A stretch of DNA of 64,000 nucleotides from Apoda limacodes (Eukaryota > Arthropoda > Insecta > Lepidoptera > Limacodidae), in NCBI GenBank assembly GCA_946406115.1, contig OX291557.1, positions 15,222,501 through 15,286,500 of the forward strand, written 5' to 3'. The notes under the pieces are model-generated. The model did no database searches, was not told where the DNA came from, and was given only the letters and a program-made list of their open reading frames with translations. Below, piece by piece: positions 54,471-64,000 of this stretch (the stretch's first letter is position 1; every line of letters starts with the position of its first letter). A program made the translations under genes and the position numbers.

Positions 54471-56463
54471 AAAAGAAGCTAAAATTCTTAAGCAAACTGC
54501 GTATGAGGCTTGGACCACGGCTCGTAATAATAAGGATCCGAATATTTCTGAGTTAAAACGCAAATTAAATGCTGCTTCGAGGTCCAGTAAGAAAGCAACT
54601 GCCAGAGCAAAATTCCAATTCATCGGCAAAATAGGTGGGCGACTTGCGAGCTATCCTTTTGGGAGTCGTGCTTTCTGGTCGCTTGCCAAAGCTGCCGAAG
54701 GGAACTTCTGCCAGTCGTCGTTACCACCACTGCGAAAGACCGATGGTGACTTGGCCCATAGTGCTAAAGAGAAAGCCGATCTACTGGGCAGTCTCTTTGC
54801 CTCGAACTCGAATATGAACGATGAAGGCGCTGTACCACCTACTATACCGTGGTGCGGTAAGACCATGCCGGAAATCTCCATAACGCAGCGGGAGGTCAGG
54901 CGGGCGTTGCTCTCTCTAGACGTTCATAAGTCGAGTGGGCCAGACGGTATACCAGCAGTGGTGCTTAAGCAGTGTGCTCCTGAGTTATGTCCTGTACTCA
55001 CGCGCCTCTTCGCGCTTTCCTACCACAATAGGCAATTTCCGTCTACATGGAAGACTGCGAATGTGCACCCGGTGCCCAAAAAGGGCGATAGATCAGATCC
55101 ATCGAATTACAGGCCTATCGCTATTACCTCTCTCCTCTCTAAGGTGATGGAGCGTGTGATCAACACACAGCTTCTAAGATACCTAGAAGTACACGATCTG
55201 GTCAGTGACCGTCAATATGGCTTTCGCCACGGTCGCTCGACTGGTGACCTTCTAGTGTATCTCACACACCGATGGGCACTAGCCATTGAGAGTCAGGGGG
55301 AGGCATTGGCATGTAGCCTGGACATAGCGAAGGCGTTCGATCGGGTCTGGCACCGCGGTCTTCTATCGAAGTTGCCATCTTACGGAGTGCCCGAGGGTTT
55401 GTGCAAATGGGTGGCTAGCTTTTTGTCCGGCAGACGCATACGAACCGTAGTTGACGGTAGTTGCTCTGATAGCATGGACATTAATGCTGGTGTCCCGCAA
55501 GGCTCTGTGCTGTCTCCTACGCTGTTTCTACTGCATATCAATGACATGTTGGACATCAACAACATACATTGCTATGCAGATGACAGTACTGGAGACGCTT
55601 TTTACACGGGTCGTGCAAACATCCCTCGTTCCGTTGTGGAGGAAAACCGCGGAGAACTTGTGTCTCAAATCGAGACCACACTGTCCCAAGTCTCTGATTG
55701 GGGACGGGTAAACTTGGTCCGATTCAACCCTACAAAGACACAAGTGTGCGCGTTCACCGCTAAGAAAACTCCATTCACTGTAGTCCCACAATTCCAGAAC
55801 ACTCCCCTCTCCATCTCCAAGAGCATTGGGATCCTTGGTGTCGACATCTCCAGCGATGTTCAGTTCCGAGATCATTTACAAGATAAGGTGAAGCTGGCGT
55901 CCAAAAAACTTGGTGTACTCAACAGAGCGAAGCAGTACTTCACGTCGGGGCAAAGGTTGTTACTTTACAAGTCGCAGGTTCGGCCCCATATGGAGTACTG
56001 CTGCCATCTCTGGGCAGGTGCACCCGGATACCAGCTTGGCCCTTTTGACTCGGTTCAACGACGGGCTGTGAGAATTGTCGACGATTCCAAACTCACTTGC
56101 GGTATCGAGCCCTTAAGTCTGAGGAGAGACTTTGCCTCACTGTGTGTGTTCTACCGCTTGTACAATGGGTTGTGTTCTGAGGAATTGTTCGAAATGATGC
56201 CCACGGCTACTTTCTACCATCGCACCGCTCGCCATCGGCAGGGAATTCATTCTCACACTTTAGAACATAAATGGTCGCGTACAGTGCGGTTTCAGAGAAA
56301 CTTCCTCCCGCGAACGCTTAAGTTGTGGAATGAGCTCCCTGCCAAGGTTTTCTGCAAGGACTACAGTATGGAGTTCTTCAAGAAAGAAGGTATTAGATTT
56401 CTGAAGGGTCGGCAACGCGCAAGTGATACCCCTGGTGTTGCAAGCGTCCATAGGCTACGGTGA
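54471..56463 (+). CDS. J2 reverse transcriptase (C-terminal ~663 residues, open)
   Basis: Part of a 759-codon open frame starting at 54,184 whose first 96 residues belong to J1. The J2 part starts in the endonuclease/RT linker. Reverse-transcriptase landmarks in the fused numbering are SSGPDGIPAVV (250-260), NYRPIAITSLLSKVMERVI (309-327), YGFRHGRST (345-353), SLDIAKAFDRVWH (378-390, catalytic Asp), AGVPQGSVLSPTLFLLHIND (435-454) and CYADDS (463-468, catalytic pair). Downstream are NPTKTQVCAF and the thumb region with HMEYCCHLWAG. It ends at TGA 56,461-56,463. It lacks the N-terminal endonuclease because of 5' truncation. The absence of stops over about 2 kb implies recent arrival. In a full element the enzyme copies its RNA into a nicked chromosomal site. 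Here it has no promoter of its own and is not expected to be active. Confidence 0.85.
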
Positions 56464-56531
56464 CCGCTTACCATCAGGCGGGCCGTAAGCTTGTTTGCCA
56501 CCTTAGTGGTATAAAAAAAAAAAAAAAAAAT
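54471..56531 (+). mobile_element. Non-LTR retrotransposon J2, 5'-truncated, nested in J1
   Basis: Occupies the gap in J1 from the YADDLQ junction to the end of an A-run (56,513-56,530). It contains an intact C-terminal coding part and a 3' untranslated region with 'ACCGCTTACCATCAGGCGGG' and 'TTAGTGGTATAAA'. The poly(A) tail identifies target-primed retrotransposition on the plus strand. Related 3' ends lie at 38,566-38,665 and, reversed, at 61,722-62,130. Confidence 0.9.
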
Positions 56532-57620
56532 AAATATATATACTCAGGCTCCAGTTAGTGAACTAAGAAGTGCAGTTGCGATTATAAATAACAATCTTGC
56601 TCGCATTATGGATTGGAGTACCTCTTACGGTCTAAACGTAAATCCAAATAAAACGCAACTTATCATTGTGGGTACTTCAAGAATGATATCTAAGATTAAT
56701 TTACAAAATCTTCCTAAAGTGAGTATTAATGGAACAGTCATTCCATATAGTGAGGCTGTAAAAAACTTGGGCATCATCATAGACCAGACATTTTCGTGGG
56801 AACTACAATTAAAAGAAGTAAGCAGAAAAATATTTGCTACTGCTAAATCCATTAGCAGATTGCGTAACTTCTTGCCCATTGCCACTAAAATTGCACTGGC
56901 TAAATCACTACTGCTACCTGTCCTTGATTATGCGGATGCTAGCTATCTTGACCTTACTGAGGAGCAATTAAATAAGCTTGAGCGACTCCAGAACCTATGT
57001 ATTAGATACATATTTGGTTTACGTAAGTATGATCATATATGCGAATTTCGATTAAAACTCAAGTGGCTCCCAATTCGCCTTCGCCGGAATACTCATTTTC
57101 TGTTTCTTCTCTACAACGTACTGTTCAATCCGTCTACTCCGTTATACTTGAAAGAGCGTTTCAATTTTATAGGGTCTACAGCTCATCGCGCCACAACTAG
57201 CTCTGATACACACAAGGCTTGAAAAAATTGATAAGTGATTTAAAGGACAATGTGTCCGTTTTTACAACAAAATCCCTGCAGAAGTATGTAAACTGAATTT
57301 AAAAATTTTAAAAATTTTGTTAAACAGAAACTTGTCAAAAAAGCCTACCATTCAGTTAAAAACTATCTTATAGATAAAAACACATGGGAATAACTAAAAT
57401 GATGTTATCATAGTACTTATATTTGGAAATGTACCAATCGTTATAATTAAAATTGAAAAGAGCGACAGCTGGAGAGTTTCTTTCGCCGTTTCTTCTCCCC
57501 AGAACGCCATCTTGATTCCGAAACGGTAGTAGTTTATGAATTCCTTGCATATTATACTATCGTCAAAAACAGTGATATTGTATCCTATTTTTGAGAAATA
57601 AACTATTTGAATTTGAATTA
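56531..57620 (+). pseudogene. Non-LTR retrotransposon J1, right part and 3' UTR
   Basis: Continues J1 after the J2 poly(A). The frame IYTQAPVSELRSAVAIINNN leads into WSTSYGLNVNPNKTQLI, AVKNLGIIIDQTFSWE and LLPVLDYADASYLDL, the usual post-catalytic and thumb segments, then LRKYDHICEFRLKLKWLPIR. The frame stops at 57,220-57,222, followed by about 400 bp of untranslated sequence ending 'AAATAAACTATTTGAATTTG'. That end reads like a polyadenylation signal followed by a short-repeat tail. A related copy, 5'-truncated and on the other strand, is at 231-1075. Confidence 0.88.
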
Positions 57621-57624
57621 TGTT

Positions 57625-57690
57625 TGTTACTTCTTCACGCTTGAACCACTGGACGGATGCAAATTGCAATGCCAAGTGCAAAATTAGATC
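57625..57690 (+). mobile_element. Helitron-like fragment (family L)
   Basis: 'GTTTGTTACTTCTTCACGCT' and 'CACTGGACGGATGCAAATTG' match the 5' third of family L. Confidence 0.4.
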
Positions 57691-57851
57691 ATTGCGCAAT
57701 ATAATTAGTCTCAATTATAGTATTTTTTCGCTTTTGTATACATAAATTAACATATTTACGTCTTATTTATTTATTCACTATCAATTATCTAATATTAATT
57801 AACATGTATAAATTCTTTTCAATATACATTCAAAAAACCTGAATTTACACA

Positions 57852-58065
57852 GCCATAAATTAATGAAATTGTTAGTTATTTCCTTGACATAAACGGTGTG
57901 TTCTTAAAGTTACGAATATTGTTTGCTACAGGTGGCACTTCGAAGAGAAAATTCAAGAACGTAACAAGATCCGAAGTACCTATCCGTAGGAGAGCGATCC
58001 GTGTCTGAAGGTTATTTCAGTCGCCACCCACGCACTGTTTACGACTCCGTGACAATTTTATTCAT
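57852..58065 (+). other. Duplicated block, copy 2 part 1, exon-like but stop-containing
   Basis: Aligns with 48,828-49,040. The AG boundary is conserved (TTTGCTACAG) and the following sequence reads VALRRENSRT, a stop, then later RSVSEGYFSRHPRTVYDSVT. Similarity to copy 1 at protein level (RSVSE, HPR, YDS) is visible, but the in-frame stop argues against a current coding exon. Confidence 0.4.
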
Positions 58066-58069
58066 ACTT

Positions 58070-58900
58070 CTTTATACGTTTATTTACCATTCGTAGAAGT
58101 TTGGAAATGTTATTTTGGAATTCATTTATAAAACCTGCAAAATGACATTTAAAGTTCTTTTTCATATTATTAAGTTTATCAGATTTATTTTGGATATTTA
58201 GAGTACCCAACTGAACGCTTTTTTAAATAAATACAGAAGTATTTATTTTATTTATGGCCATGTAATTTGTTTCCTGTATCGCTTCGGCTGTTGTTTGTCT
58301 ACATAATCACGGGCTTCTCTATAAAAACGGAGGATGAGGCTAAAAGTTCACATCACTGCCGCAGTGCAGATTAGCAGATGTTGTCGAGCTAGTGGCCGTT
58401 CAACTCCCAGAGTTTTTAAAGCAGTAAATTATTCTGGCTTAGTTTAACGAGTGCCGTCATATAACAACCAGTATTAACGGCTTAACGTGACTGCCGAAGC
58501 ACGGAAGAGCTTAAAGAAATGTGCCACTTGGCGGTGACCTATCCACTGATTGACCAAGCCTGAAGTTGCTATACTTCGCATATTCCATCCTTTATGTAAC
58601 TTAAAATTTATCATCCGAAAATTAGCCATATTTTTAAAAATGCAACGGAGTGATTTTTATTCAGCAGAGCAGATATTTTAGCACAAAAAAAACTGTCTGC
58701 AGCACTTCTGTCAATTGACTGCAAAAGTATAAATATTTATATTTCACTAGAAATGTCACTATTTTCAAAACTCAAAATATTTTTAAATAATAAAATAACA
58801 AAAGAATTTTCAAAAACGTTTTTTCCATCATATCTTAAGATAACCAACATTTTCCCCGTGAATGATGCAGTCTGCATCGACAAGATTTATTTCATTTAGT
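58070..58900. other. No gene; one repeat-like stretch
   Basis: Around 58,480-58,560, 'CTGCCGAAGCACGGAAGAGC' resembles a motif common in lepidopteran repeats. Otherwise anonymous. Confidence 0.4.
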
Positions 58901-58904
58901 CCAG

Positions 58905-59085
58905 CCCCAGCTCATGACACGCTACGTGATGTATTCCTTATGAAGCGAAAAATAAGCGAGCTTTTTGTGAAAAGAAGCAAGTTACAAGTGACAAATGATA
59001 GAACGTTGCCTTATTCTGACGCGAGCGCACGAATCGCGTGTCGAGGTGTCAGGAAACCCGGGGAGAGTAACAATCATAATTTTAG
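58905..59085 (+). other. Duplicated block, copy 2 part 2
   Basis: Aligns with 49,690-49,850. It is open as part of a 75-codon frame (58,862-59,089), but the frame is not shared with copy 1. Confidence 0.45.
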
Positions 59086-59089
59086 TTGA

Positions 59090-59880
59090 GTTTTCTTATA
59101 ATTTTACCAATATTTTTTTAACTTTACCAAAATGTTTTATTTAAATAAAATAACCTGGTTAATTTTCTAATAAAATTATATTTCGAAGTAAGGGTTCATA
59201 GATAAAACAAACTTCGAGCACAATTAAAACAAAAACTTGAAATACATACTTATTAAGCGCGGAACCTTTGGGGTCCGAATCGTACTTGACCGGCTTGTTT
59301 AATGTGATTTAAGTTTATGGGCAATAAAATTTTTCTGACCCGGTGTATGGTCACTAGTGTCGTGTAAGTTTACACCATTTTAATGTAGCGATTGTAGTTT
59401 TATTATTGGCCATCGGGTCATTAAGGTTTGTTGCACTGTATCTTAGTTTGCACGTCTTGTTTTATTTTTTTTATTTAATTTTTAATTTTATTTATACAAG
59501 ACTAGTTTGGTATCATACAGCCTGTAACTTAGAACAATGGATAATAAAAAACCGGCCAAGTACGTGTCGGTTTACGCGCAGTGAAGGGTTCCGAAGTAGC
59601 CGTACTAAGTGAAATTTATATAAAAAAAGGGTCAGTACATACCTATATTGCATAAAAAGTTTTTGAAACGATATTCAACTCAAATAAATCGACAATGGGC
59701 ACTAACAAAAAGAACAACGGCGAAATTTTATTTAATATATTCTTCAGCGTCTTAAAATATAATTTCTACAGAATGTATTTAAATAATTATGTAAATTTTG
59801 TCAACTAAACACCCATGTTAGGAAAAGCCATAATAAAAAATACTTTTTATTACATGCATTATTGATTCTAAAGGTCGAAC
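59090..59880. other. Anonymous with two family F scraps
   Basis: 'GGGGTCCGAATCGTACTTGA' near 59,270 and 'AAAAACCGGCCAAGTACGTG' near 59,548 are termini of family F. Nothing else recognised. Confidence 0.5.
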
Positions 59881-60414
59881 CGCACTAGAGCAGCGCTGCG
59901 CGCATTTTTGAGCATTTGGTATAACAGCATACCACACTTAAGAAGCGCGGCGCTTCGCTGCAATGCGCGTCGCGCGCGTCAATGTTGCCTCCAAAAGCAC
60001 GCTAAAAATGTACTATTTGTAGATTTTGGTAGCACTTTCTTTGCGTATTCGATGCCTTGGCAACACATGTTTGGGAGATAGAGCATTACCCAATTGGTGA
60101 ATAGAACTATTTCAAGCCCTATGCGATGCTCTGTATGCCAAGGCTATTTTGTCAAAAAAATAATAATAATAAAAGTTCTTCAACAGTGACTATATTTGTT
60201 GTTGGATTCACCAGCCACAAAAAAGGCAACGAAATTCAGCCATATTGCTGAATCTGTGTGCTACAAAATATGGCATTCCGATTTTTATATGTATGTAATC
60301 GCGCCATGTTTGTTGTTTTGATTTTCCTTGTTTACAATAAAGAGATATAATACTAGTTAACAAAAGAGAATAAAGGTAACCTCACCTTAGCATCAACGTT
60401 CCGTTTAAGCATTC

Positions 60415-60600
60415 ACAATTAACAGCTGCCAAAAAGTAGCGCGGAACACCCATTTCCCGACATGGGTATTTGGTAGATATTTCGTAGCACAACCGCTTAA
60501 AGAGAACACTAAAAGTCAATATTAGACTTTGCTATGATTTTCCTACCAACAGCTAATGTAACACGAACCGCTAACAATTCAACTACGAAGTAGTGAGATG
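60415..60600 (-). repeat. Repeat family I, copy 2
   Basis: Reverse-orientation partner of 47,905-48,115, sharing 'ACCCATGTCGGGA', 'AAAATCATAGCAAA' and 'AGCGGTT' in order. GC-rich sequence at 59,885-59,990 and words at 59,990-60,090 may belong to the same larger element. Confidence 0.65.
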
Positions 60601-60699
60601 AAACGCGGCTTTATTGCTTATAAAACTTCTGAGCAAAATATCTATTATTCCTGGCTTCCTCGATCCAACATTCTTTAACAAACAATACTCAGAAAATGA

Positions 60700-61133
60700 C
60701 AGTGAATTAATGTAACTATTTTTGACCTTAAGACGCATCCATTTTAACTCAAATAAAATTTACTATGCGAGTTCGTCATTGTTTTTTGCACTTAATAGCT
60801 AAATATTTCGCAAACGCATCGCTGAATCGAAAACTGGTTTTTACACACCCTCAATATTTCAAACTAGCTATCCAACGACACTTAGACTATGGGGTAGACG
60901 AAAAAAAAAAGTTCATCCACTTTACGGGGCGTAAAAATTAATTTAAGATTTTTTTTAAATTTTATTTTACCACTTTTTTGGACTAAATAATATATATACC
61001 AATGCCAAATTACAGCTTTCTAGTACTAATGGTATCCGAGCTAAGCCGACGGACGGACGGAAGGACAGGCAGACGAACGGACGGACATGGTGAAACTATA
61101 AGGAGGAACCCTTTTGTTGAGTACGGAACCCTA
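60700..61133 (+). repeat. Family F-related repeat, long variant
   Basis: Contains 'CCAAATTACAGCTTTCTAGT', 'GACGGACGGACGG' and ends 'GTACGGAACCCTAAAAA'. I recall this version as very common in lepidopteran genomes. The 63-codon frame inside is spurious. Confidence 0.6.
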
Positions 61134-61139
61134 AAAAAG

Positions 61140-61720
61140 AGCAACGTATTATATAAGATGCCTATACAATTTACTTCAATTAAGAAAATTTAAAAAGAAA
61201 TACCTGATAATAACTAACTAGCTTAATAATAATCTAGATAAACATGATAAACATTTAGTCTTAAATTTTATTTTACAAACAAGTTAATAAAAAATCCAGC
61301 AGCAACAGGGGGGGATATACTGATTGCAGCAAAAAAAATCATAGGGCTACCTTTTGGAAATTTTATATTATTTCGCTATCATAGATAATCATTCAGTACA
61401 ATACATATGAAAAGGCAGTATAAAGCACATTTAGTTTTCGGTACACTTATTTCCGAGCCCACGTCCCACTCGACACTTACTATCTGCAATCATAATACGT
61501 AGGCTGCATTTTAATGGCTTCATTACTGAAGAACTTTTAGACACAATCATTAATGTTAGATTAGAGAACCTAAAAAACTTTATTAAAAGTTCTCAACGTT
61601 TAATTAAGCCTAATATATTCTGTATCCACTTGCAATTTAAATTAACCGCTGCCGTGTCATGAACTCAAATCGTTTATTTAGATTATTGAAAAATCTGTAT
61701 TTTTTATTGGCCGTAAGATT
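61140..61720. other. No feature recognised
   Basis: Anonymous sequence with a G-run near 61,308. Confidence 0.5.
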
Positions 61721-61721
61721 A

Positions 61722-62130
61722 GTTTTTTTTCCTACCACTAAGGTGGCAAACAAGCACACGGTCCGCCTGATGGTAAGCGGTCAGCGTGGCCTATGGACGC
61801 TTGAAACACCAGGAGCATCACTCGCGCGTTGCCAACCCTTCAAAAATCCAATAACTCCTTTCTTGAAGAATTCCATACTGTAGTCCATAGAGAAAACCTT
61901 GGCATGGAGCTCATTCCACAACCCAAGCGTTCGCGGGAAAAGTTTCTCTGAAACCGCACTGTACGCGACCATTTTGGTTCTAAAGTGTGAAAATGAATTC
62001 CCTACTGATGGCGAGCAGTGCGATGGTAGAAAGTAGCGGTGGGCATCATTTCGAACAATTCCTCAGAACACAACCATTGTACAAGCGGTAGAACACACCC
62101 AGGGAGGCAAAGTCTCTCCTCAAACTTAAT
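61722..62130 (-). pseudogene. 5'-truncated J2-family retrotransposon, minus strand
   Basis: A T-run at 61,722-61,729 (poly(A) tail on the minus strand) precedes the complement of the J2 3' UTR and the last part of its ORF. Minus-strand residues LGLWNELHAKVFSMDYSMEF match the J2 C-terminus at about 90 percent by eye. Upstream of about 62,010 single-base changes break the frame. Homology ends near 62,130. Confidence 0.9.
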
Positions 62131-62134
62131 TTTG

Positions 62135-63140
62135 GCTCTGATGGACCCCAGGTAATGCTCTAGCGCACCGCTTCAAAACTCGGTTTCACTCTTTACAGGT
62201 TCAACTCAACTGCAGAGCTTAGGGGCATCCATACAACTTCAAACTGTACTGTAAATAGTTCTCTGACAATATAAAGTTATTGTCGCTTATTAAATTTTAA
62301 GTTCTTTTTAAGGGCTGCGCCCCACTCAAATGTGCAGTTTTCTGCTCTTTTTTTAAATCGATTCCACTGTCCTATTGCAAGTTTCAGACTGGAAAAAATA
62401 ACATAGCTTTCTACATTCTTTAACTAGAAAATTACTGTATTTGTATAAAGATATCTGTTAATACATTGCTTTAAAAAAATAACGGCCGTACCTCTCGTTT
62501 TTCCATTTTTCATACATAACTCATTATCAACTAGTAGCGGGAACATAATTAATTTCATGAAATGTTAGGTAACTATAAAGCTAGAAAAATACTGTAATAG
62601 AATTTTTATAGCTTATGTGATATAACTGTTATTAATTATTTTTCGCTCTTTACGCCTAGTATAATATATATTTTTGCCACTAAAAAATGAGCTCTATTTG
62701 AGAATATCATTGTCGCTTTCAGCTTTACGTATATAAGCCATAAGGCAAATGTATATGCGCCTTGGGGGCCCCCTTAATAATAAGTTGCTTATTTTATATG
62801 CAAAATAGGGTAATGGAGCGTATAAGTAATTAACACACAGCTTTTAGGATACAGTGTCGAGCAAAAAAAACTTGTCAACTACCTTCATAAACGACAATAT
62901 TTCATAAACTAGTAAAGATAGCTTCATGGCACAAAAAGTATATTAAAAAAGTTTATTTTACACATAAATAATTACATTAGTGATTAAATACGCTTCAATG
63001 TTCCTTTGACTTCACAGAGCTACACAGGCTACTATAGTCCTAGATTAATATGAACGGTCTTGATAAACCGGCCTAATTATCCTAAACTAATAAAATATTA
63101 ATATTATGTTCTAAATGTTCGTGAAGTTCTAACAAACCAC
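62135..63140. other. No feature recognised
   Basis: Anonymous sequence. Confidence 0.5.
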
Positions 63141-63146
63141 GGGTAA

Positions 63147-63862
63147 TTTCAAATAAACTAACACGTCATTCCATTATACATAATACGTGAAAACCAAGAC
63201 AACTTCCCATTATTATTGTTAGAATATTTATTGTACGAGGCTACCCTAATGGTTGTTAAACGACTCACTTAGTAAGTTTCGCGGGTGTTTTCAATATTAT
63301 AAAAGTTCTAAGTAAATTAAACTTTCGCGTTTATATTCAACATTATTAAACTCCCAATCAGCGCTCGTCTTGAAACTACCACCAATCACATACGTTCAAA
63401 CAAACCACCAATCAACGCTTTTAAAACATTCTCCAATTAACTTTAGTTCCAATCAAACACAACCATAGTTAGCTTCAAACCATTCATTCTCGCGCCACAG
63501 GTTTAAATTTTTACGCAACTATATTTTGTCTATAGTCCGAATTCATAAATCGGAAGTTAGATTACTACCTACATTTTACAATTAATTCCGTGTTGATGTC
63601 TATAATTCGTAAGTCATTTCTACTTATATTTTGTTAGCTTTAAACCTTTCATAAAATAAATCATAACTTCTCATCTAATGTATAAAATTACTGAACTTGA
63701 ATATTTGAACGCGCCATTTTATTTTAAATCTTTAAATAGCATTTTGCTATAGGTAGTACGTTCATTGAGAATTGTTTACTAATGAATATCTTCGCGCTAA
63801 AACTTGAATAAAAACAAACATTCTATTACAAAAATGTTAAGGCATAATTATGGTATCGTCAC
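63147..63862 (+). repeat. Long dispersed repeat G, copy 2
   Basis: Same orientation and order of blocks as 10,275-11,040. Contains a roughly 160-bp section (63,360-63,490) with 'CCACCAATCA' words that is shorter in copy 1, pointing to local expansion or deletion. Confidence 0.8.
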
Positions 63863-64000
63863 AACGAGTTCTCGAGTTTCTCGAGTATTTCGAGAAATTT
63901 GGATTTTTTTTAAGAAACAATGAGTTTTAAATTTTTGGTCTATACCAATTACACCGTTATATGAGATCAATTAAATTAAATGGTAAATGTTAAATTACCA

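Noticed and set aside
54184..56463. Single 759-residue protein with two reverse-transcriptase active sites
   Set aside because: The frame joins the J1 fragment to J2 by chance. J1 resumes after the J2 poly(A), proving a nested insertion rather than a true fusion protein.
61002..61193. ORF rich in Arg/Thr/Gly (TDGRTGRRTDGHG)
   Set aside because: This is translation of the GACGGACGGACGG stretch typical of family F repeats.

Overview
The window looks like non-coding nuclear DNA from an insect, most likely a moth or butterfly (Lepidoptera). It is AT-rich, carries no convincing host protein-coding gene, and is packed with decayed transposable elements. The lepidopteran assignment rests on repeat types I recognise from memory: Helitron-derived elements ending in CTAG, the 'GGGTTCCGT...CTTGGCCGG' repeat, tRNA-headed SINEs, and jockey-like non-LTR retrotransposons whose 3' tails read 'ACCGCTTACCATCAGGCGG'. 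No database search was possible. Family names below come from motifs and target-site duplications and should be read as tentative where stated.

Layout. 0-6.5 kb: the 3' end of a minus-strand retrotransposon, Helitron-type elements, and two copies of a roughly 410-bp retroposon-like repeat. One of those copies has been split by a Helitron fragment-carrier and the other keeps the empty site. A 293-bp hAT-type MITE with an 8-bp target duplication follows. 6.5-21 kb: SINEs, Helitron relics, a 770-bp repeat (second copy at 63 kb), a candidate LTR with primer-binding site, a Harbinger-like MITE, and AT-rich sequence with nothing recognisable. 21-27 kb: a 1.03-kb hAT-type element with a perfect 8-bp target duplication, a second Harbinger-like MITE, and a miRNA-precursor-like hairpin. 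27.3-31.0 kb: a 3.77-kb pogo/Tigger-type DNA transposon with a frameshifted transposase. It sits in one of two copies of a local duplication, and the other copy preserves the TA target. 31-38 kb: inverted-repeat elements, a cluster of a repeat starting GAAGTGAAAAC, a 104-bp minisatellite, and a second long hairpin. 39-40.7 kb: a broken non-LTR reverse transcriptase ending in a (TTCTAA)n array. 44.85 kb: a short GC-rich island. 47-51 kb: Helitron and SINE pieces and one copy of an unexplained duplicated locus. 51.7-57.6 kb: a SINE, then three non-LTR retrotransposons, with one inserted inside the reverse-transcriptase active-site region of another. 57.8-64 kb: the second copy of the duplicated locus, more repeats, a minus-strand copy of the youngest retrotransposon, and the second 770-bp repeat.

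The genes present belong to mobile elements: Helitron helicase remnants, one pogo-type transposase, and four or more reverse-transcriptase relics. They do not work together as a host pathway. The longest open frame (759 codons) is an accidental in-frame fusion of two retrotransposons. The most useful observations are two within-window 'empty sites' that define insertion points almost to the base, the nested retrotransposon cluster, and a pair of duplicated non-repeat-like blocks with splice-site-like edges. No new multi-gene system is evident.
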